Assembly (NCBI RefSeq): GCF_001625305.1
Contig: NW_017804398.1
Coordinates: 307,479-371,478 of the forward strand
Length of the DNA: 64,000 nt
Direction: 5' to 3'
Origin: Branchiostoma belcheri
Lineage: Eukaryota > Chordata > Leptocardii > Amphioxiformes > Branchiostomatidae
The notes beneath the pieces were generated by a model. It ran no database searches. It was not told the DNA's origin and worked only from the letters and a program-made list of their open reading frames with translations. A program made the translations under genes and the position numbers. This document shows, one piece after another, positions 57,407 to 64,000 of this stretch; the first letter of the stretch is position 1, and every line of letters begins with the position of its first letter.

Positions 57407-60400
57407 TGGCCGGGTCACATCTTTGTAAGCCGTCCCATGATTCTGATGCCATAGACGTGTCAAACAGGCTGCGATAGAAACAACCACTGACAAGGATGTA
57501 AGACAGCGTTTTAACAAGACAGCTAAACTTTGTACGGCACATGCACAACTGCTGTACAAATGCCTTCATTTTTGCGATCGTATGGCGAATGTGTGATCAT
57601 GCCCTAACACGGGACAACGCTCGTGGCTCAAAGGTTAGTGATCCCGCTCCCGAATCCCAACCTTCTGTCGTTCGACCGATCTGCACGATGTTGGAAAAGT
57701 TGTCGGCATCAATACGTACGGGACATCACTACCCATGGTCTGATGTTCATGGGTTGTTTTTGTTAAGAAATTCGCGGTGAATATACCATGTTTGTGATGT
57801 TATTGCCGGTATTCATTAATATGCTACAAAAGTTGTATTTGGTGGTAAGGAAGATTGTACACTTTGTCGTTTATCTTTGGTTTCCAGCTGTGAAAGAACG
57901 TGCTCGAGGGAAGCTGTGCATCACGCAATGACGTAGAAAAGTAATCGCAACAAAATACTGTGTGCCGTTTGTATTTTTTCCAACATAAACCCTGTTAGTG
58001 ATTGAATCTATCCACTGGGATTCAATGCTATCTGCAGCTTGAATGTGAATATTTCCGCAACAGCGGTTGGGCGGACTGAAATACAGGCAATTTTGACTGC
58101 AATGTTACGACAGGCAACATGCCATCACTGCTGTTAGTACGGGAGAACTACATAGACCGACTGCGAAGGACGAACTCAAAGATAGTTATCTCTGTCTGGC
58201 ATATCTTTAATAAGGATGGAGGCGCAGCTAGCGGTAGCTGCAAATTTAGGACGATTTTAACTAGGCCAGACATGAACTAGACAGGCAAACTTGTTACGGT
58301 TAGGAATTTAGGAAGACGTACACGTTTTGTCGCCATCATGTCCACGTCATGACGCCAAAAGCAAAGATTTCAGACATATTCATGATAACATTCCAGCAAA
58401 GTGTTCCAGCAAAATGATAAGTTGATTTATTGTGCAATGTGTAGAACCGTGGAAACTGTATGTTACAAATTACTCCTCGGGCTCATTATTGAGTCCGACG
58501 TCATATCACTGCACCTGGGCGTAACGTAACTGTGCATTACTCATGTTAAAACGGACTCGTACTAATGGCGCGGCCACATTCGTCACAGGTCCATTCTAAT
58601 GCCGTAAGATTTCAAGCAGACGGTGACACTTTAGACCTAACAAGCATCCAATGCTACCTTTTCGACATCAAGACAGATGAATGTTGTACGATACACTCAC
58701 AACTATCTCAAGAATGCCCTAAAGTTTGCGTTCGTAGGATGAACGTGACCAAGCCCTAATCAAGGAGCTACAGACATGCAGACGGTTTTTCGGAAAAGTA
58801 ATGTTAAATCGGAGAAAGTGTTTCCTCCTTTCATCCCCCCGCTCCAACCGTGTACAAAGTCTACCAAGTGTTGCTGTATATGGTCATTTACAGCACGTCA
58901 TTAGATCGCATCAACTGTACCTAACGGGTATATGATCGTCCGTCCGCGTAATGCACCCATTACGTGTACACCGGTTATCAACTGTCCGTTACAGATGATA
59001 TATGTTACATAGTCTGCAATATAATAACGCACAAAGTGTCAGGGCTAGTACAGTTATAAATGGGCACTGGCACTGGCGTAGAACGATCGCAAACTGATGG
59101 CATTTTTGTTTTGGAATAGTCTTACATATGTCGTACAAAATTTATTTGTTTCGTTACGGAAAACGCTTTCTAAAATCCCTGTCAGTGGATTGTTTTGCCA
59201 CACCCTGTAATTTTTCAAAAAAAAAAATTCAACTACATCAAGATCGCACGACGGCCTGCATGTATGTATGACGAATGTAATCGCGCTGCTAGTGGTAACA
59301 GTCTGTGGGGTAGTAAAATGGGGCTTGTGGAGTGTAGCCACTTTGTCTAGACGTCTGTACTGTCCTCTGACGTTGGTCTAAACATGCCACAGGTAACCAA
59401 CACTTTTGTACGTCACGTTAAATAATGAGCTAGCAGCTAACCAAACCATAGGTGGCGCATTCCTTTCAAACTTTCCTGGCGTTCCGTGAATTTTGAGCTC
59501 AGAAGAGGCTGTCACACAGGCCCTCGGACTATTGGAAACTTTTGAATCCCGAACTTCTGACATTAAAGGCTTTTACTTCAACTATCCCTGTATCTACGTT
59601 GCGAATCTTAATGCATCACAACGTCACTTTTATCCGCAGCACTAAGTGCTCTTTGCTAGCATTACGGCGATATCGTTTCCTGCTTAGTGAACGGGATAAC
59701 AGCCTTATCACACAGTTGGAAATACAGTCTGAAACATTTATTGAGACTTAACGTGAAATGTTACGCAACAGATAGCTCATTTGTCTAGACCAACATACAT
59801 GTCTTTAATGTAAAACTATAAGAATGGAGGGAAGAGCTTATTGAAGCCGACACATGAAGAATACTTACTAAGAACTAATTCTCCAGTCTAGCACAACATG
59901 CCTCTATTAGACGGTAGGAAAATCTGCAGCATGGAGGGAGTTGTTATTTGCACGATGTATCATACTTAAAAACGCCGGGAGCTTTCACTTAAGCACAGTC
60001 AAGCAGTAAATTCACATTTCGTGTACGTTACAAGACAAGACTGATCGTGGAGAAAAGAGGCAAAGAAAAAACTTCTCAAACTTGTTCTCATGTGCCTACA
60101 AAAGGACACTATCTTGTCGCCATCAAACGACACTAACCCATTCAGTGAATGTCAACGTTATTGAAAACACTGCATATATGCAGACTGTCTTGATTCATCT
60201 TGATACATTAGAATTAATTTCAAAGAAATAGTTTAGAAGAAGTATTCTATTGCTTGTATGAGAGCTGAGAGACATTTGGTTTCCCTTACAAGTCACCAAT
60301 GCGTACTAATAGTCAGCATGAATATAAAGGTTCTATTTGCAGCTCGTGTCTGTTTTAAAAGCCAATCTATGTTCGTAAGTACTCCTACAAATCCTCCTCA

Positions 60401-60489
60401 AACCACTGATCGTTTGTATATTGTATCGTCCTCTGCATGAAAAATACTAACACTACCCACAAGTAGGTCCGAGTATAATATTAAGTACA
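57407..60489. other. Intergenic region, no gene supported
   Basis: Only short frames without domain, splice or codon support. The left end may be 3' UTR of the 76-aa gene. Confidence 0.45.
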
Positions 60490-60495
60490 TTTATT
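60490..60495 (-). terminator. Candidate polyadenylation signal of the mitoregulin-like gene
   Basis: AATAAA on the minus strand, about 620 bases after the stop at 61112. Confidence 0.35.
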
Positions 60496-61111
60496 CACAA
60501 GCATAGTAGAAAGTTGGTCATTCGCTATAAAAGCTGCATCTCTAGGAGGCGCTGCTTCCACGGATGGCCTGCTACTACACGAACCTTCTTCCAGCAATCG
60601 TTCCACCTCTGGAAACTTTGATAAAGAAAGAAAGCCGGAAGACGTATTATAAACTCATATTTCTATATCAAGTCTGATATGTATGCAGACATCTACCATT
60701 GTAGCTACTTTCTGCTTTTATCGTTATAGTTTTACAACTTTATAATTCGCTACGGTCTGTTGAGCAAATATTTCCTGTCTAACACTCCTTGGTTGAGGAC
60801 GGAGTTTATGTGCAAAGTTAGTCAGTTATCTTTCATTTCATTTTGAAGACATCTGGGAAACATAATTTTGCCATAATATTAATAATTTGTAAGGGCATGC
60901 TCGACGTACAAATCGGAGGACCATATCAAAAACGCACAATAGCTTTGCATAAATCCTTACACATGGTATTGATACTGGCATAACAAAGATATAACGCACC
61001 TTTATAAGAGTTAATCTAAGAGGACCGCGGCACATGACGCCCAGCAAATCGACACGGACATAGCACCAGTCCACCAGCGGTTGCCCCCCTCCCACATGGA
61101 ACACCAGGTCG

Positions 61112-61303
61112 CTAGGAGATGTCTATTCTCTTCTGTGTGTCTACAAGTTTGGAGTGCAAACGGTCCCGTTTCCACTTGAGGTACTTCCTGTACCAGGAGT
61201 TGGACTTCCAGCCGAGAAAGAAGCCGAGACAGAAGGAGACGCCGGCACACACGGCCAAGGCACGGTCAGACGGCATGGCGGACAGAGGGCGGACAGAGGT
61301 CAT
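61112..61303 (-). CDS. MTLN: Mitoregulin-like mitochondrial microprotein (54-63 aa)
   Basis: In mammals mitoregulin (about 56 aa) sits in the inner mitochondrial membrane, binds cardiolipin and supports respiration and fatty acid oxidation. The frame reads 63 codons from the first ATG; starting at Met10 (61276) gives 54 residues and aligns best with the vertebrate protein. One membrane helix (AVCAGVSFCLGFFLGW) ends in the LGW motif, then N, and a basic amphipathic tail YLKWKRDRL-HSKL-VDTQKRIDIS. The human tail has the same spacing of YL.W...RL..KL..TQK. The match covers the whole protein without gaps by eye. An in-frame stop lies upstream of the first ATG. The single coding exon fits the vertebrate gene. 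Confidence 0.75.
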   Translation of the reverse strand: MTSVRPLSAMPSDRALAVCAGVSFCLGFFLGWKSNSWYRKYLKWKRDRLHSKLVDTQKRIDIS

Positions 61304-63656
61304 CGGGAGAAACCACTGTTACAGTAGGTGGTTATACAGGAGTCATTCAGACAATAAAACATAAGCTAGATTACTAAATTGAGAAAAGAAATAACTCGAT
61401 TGAAGTTTCTGATCTTAATCTAGTTCATAATATCTATAACTGATGACTAACGTTACAAATACAATGGCACCAAGTCGATTTTTGAGGTCAAAGTGCATCA
61501 GCCCCCACTGACCTCGCCTGGTTACCCGTGTATCGTCGTCCAGAAACTGGGACAATATTACTTTAGACCTTTACTTGACCTTTACTAATGTAATCTGCAC
61601 AGTGGACTTTTATGTGGCACATCGGACCGCCCTTTTCATGTTTTTTCAAGTGACCTTGACAGACGTTTTCATCCTCTTTTAAGGTACGTGTTGATCTGAC
61701 AGCCTATTTAAACCGTTTAAGGAAAACGAAACTTTATTATTGAAAGCCAAATAGAACAAGCTGTGGAGGGAAATGAGATAAAGAATAAAATATTAGGAAT
61801 GAGGAAAAGAATAGAATATTAAAAGGAAAACAAACAAGGACTTGAAAGAAGGGAAGAAAATGAAAATAGAGATAACGTTAAATGTTGAAAGACTGAAAAC
61901 GATAGAAAGAACTTGAAATCTACACCAGAAGGATCCAATGACAGTTTTCGGAAGTTCTTGTTGTCTAGAGATGTACAGAAGTGTCGCCACCGCCACGACT
62001 TTAATTACGTTAGCGTCGTGACAAATCCGCCAACATTGTCACTGTTTGGTGCGATGTTTTCTTTGGAGTAGACACGTCATGGCGCAGCCTCCGGATGGGA
62101 CAGCTACACGGCTAGGTTGTACGTGATGTGGTATGAACAAACAGGTGCGGTGTTTGTAAACATGATTCACAGGATAACAACTACGAGTTTTCAAAACGGT
62201 TTCCTGTTTGTGTAGATGGTTTTCCTAGAAGTCTCACATGGAATAGTTGTGATATAGATTCTCGATCTTCTCGCTAAAAAAATCTTACAATGAGGGCCTT
62301 TCATGAGAGAACGCCAGTTTACAGTGACGTCATTCTATAATCCCAACTCTGCCTTTACTGACGGACACGTCTGAAACAAGCGGTATGCTGTTTCACAAAC
62401 ACCTACGCACCAGCCTCCTCCTGCCGTTTGTTATCTCGAGTATTTAGCTCTTCATGTCAGCTGGCTTATGTCACACTGAGTATAATCTGACTGGTGAACT
62501 CAACACAAACGTTTTCCGAAAGTTGAAGTAATCTGAGCCCACCATTAGACACAGCGATCCTTTCAGTTCAGCTCCGAAGCTTCACGAGAGTTCAGTATCA
62601 AAATATTCACGGGGCACGACATGATGTGGATGAAACAGATGCAGATTCAAGTACAAAATAACAGAAATGAATAAAGTTTAAGAATTTTACGCTTTATTTG
62701 TTATCTACTATGCTTTCCAATACGAATCTTCCTTTTCACTTGCAAATGCCGTCTACTTCATTTACATTATTACCTCTCAATTGCTCATTTCTTCTAAAGC
62801 GCTAATGAACATAAAAACCTGCTGTGGTTTATTTGTAGTCGTCTACATTTTTCCTTCTCCTCACACACGCGATGTCCTAGCCTCTACATTTTTCTAACCA
62901 CTTTCTCTCTCCTCTTGAATAGTTTGTTTACTTTTTTTCTTCAAACAAGCGCTCTTGTTACAGCCCAATTAGGGTTGTCAAGGCACGTGGACTGTACCAA
63001 CATGACCAGACCAGAGGGACCGCCCACACGAAGTGTTGCCCGACTGACGTGTTGTGTAGCCTAGATCTCCAGGCTTGTGACTGGAGTACTTTATAGGAGA
63101 ACAGCACGTCGCTTTGGAAACCGTAATGCACACTTTCACAGAGCCGCCGTACAAGTGGTGATGTTTTGCAATAGGCGTCTAGCTTTAAGAACACACAATA
63201 CACACGGAAAAGAAAGAAAAGTTGAAGCCATGAATTAAAATCAAGTATTTATCAGTGCGCTTTTCCATGCATCAGTTTTCTAAACCACCGTGTGTATGGC
63301 TCTCCAATTTACTCTCTATTATATATATAAAGCAGATGTTAGTATTGTTTTGGACATTTTAGGTGTTTTGTGGGGTCTTCTATTTAGAAAAAAATCTGAC
63401 CAAATAGAAAACCGATTATAACATCTACAGCGTCCCAAACAGGGCTAATAACCTCTGCTTGGAGAGTATCACACCGACCAGCCAACTTGCCACATCTTGT
63501 TCTCATCCCGCCAGTAGCCTGTGGTTGGAGGCTACAGTCTGGGCGCATGTTGGCATTTCAGTCATGGGGTATCAATAACGCACCCCAACCATAAATAGCG
63601 CTGGAGGCCCCGGCTTACATACGTACATGTTGAACCATATCTCCTGCGCAGATCAT
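61304..63656. other. Intergenic region, no gene supported
   Basis: The left end is the promoter or 5' UTR of the mitoregulin-like gene. An A/G-rich stretch is at about 61740-61900. No convincing coding frames. Confidence 0.45.
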
Positions 63657-63785
63657 TATATAAGGCCATGGAGTTAAGCGACACGACCTGCGTAGAACTG
63701 TGCAGCGCTCTAACAACCAGAGATCCTGACGCGCCCACAGCAGACGAGAGAGAACAACAGGACCCAGCCCCCACCATGAACGCCG
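63657..63785 (+). promoter_or_regulatory. Possible TATA promoter and first exon at the window edge
   Basis: TATATAA at 63657-63663. A transcription start about 30 bases on would put CCACCATGA (ATG at 63776) as the first ATG in a good Kozak context, followed after ATGAACGCCG by a GTATGT donor (63786). The remaining exons would be outside the window. The opposite strand over 63690-63740 resembles a tRNA-derived SINE head, so this may be a repeat. Confidence 0.25.
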
Positions 63786-63969
63786 GTATGTACGGGGGAA
63801 AGTGGGTCGTCTGCGCCGCTGGGGGTGTGGGCTCGTGTGCTGAGCTAGTTTAAAATACCGTGACGTCCATTAATGTCTTAATTCTACCACCCTGAGGGGG
63901 TTTGTGGATTTGTGGTAATCAGTTAGACCGATTAGTACACCAGCGGGACTCATGTTGTGGCCTGTTCTA

Positions 63970-64000
63970 AGTGGTTAGACAGCTGGCCTTGTGGTTCAGG
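63970..64000 (+). repeat. Possible start of a tRNA-derived SINE, cut by the window end
   Basis: AAGTGGTTAGACAGCTGGCC resembles an A-box region of tRNA-derived repeats. The B box would lie beyond the window. Confidence 0.3.

Noticed and set aside
63562..63777. 71-codon frame (-) with SLVVRALHS
   Set aside because: This string looks like translation of a tRNA-derived SINE head, not a protein.

Overview
The window looks like nuclear DNA from an invertebrate chordate, most likely amphioxus (Branchiostoma). The genes have many introns with GT-AG borders. The encoded proteins are close to vertebrate CSNK1A1, SUPV3L1 and the patched-domain family. The non-coding part is dense in small foldback transposons. 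The species is inferred from these traits and was not tested.

Layout. 1-10,985: the 3' seven coding exons of a casein kinase I alpha gene (+); its N-terminal exons lie outside the window. A piggyBac-type non-autonomous element and two other MITEs sit in its introns. 11,835-19,377: a complete 14-exon SUPV3L1 mitochondrial RNA helicase gene (-), convergent with the kinase. Its first intron carries a miniature LTR element whose LTRs contain a tRNA-like Pol III promoter. 23,159-33,806: two tandem patched-domain (RND/PTCHD-like) genes (-) with the same intron position and phase. The second copy has lost the acidic residues of TM4. Their 3' flanks share diverged repeat units.

34,406-51,574: a six-exon megasynthase gene (+), head-to-head with the second patched-like gene. 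Domain order is KS-AT-DH-(psiKR/ER-like)-KR-ACP-TE, followed by an NRPS-type condensation domain, a degenerate adenylation-like domain and a C-terminal PH-like domain. This is the most unusual locus in the window. Two single-base frame breaks lie in its DH region. Its 5.4-kb first intron is packed with repeats.

51,575-64,000 is gene-poor. It holds a short single-pass membrane protein (76 aa) with a uORF and a possible distant 5' exon; a 54-63 aa protein (-) that matches vertebrate mitoregulin (MTLN) well; and a possible TATA-driven first exon near the right edge. There is a 71-N assembly gap inside a foldback MITE at 53.9 kb.

Exon borders were set by reading splice sites and protein similarity by eye. 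The exon sums are in frame for every multi-exon gene, except that the megasynthase needs two missing bases.
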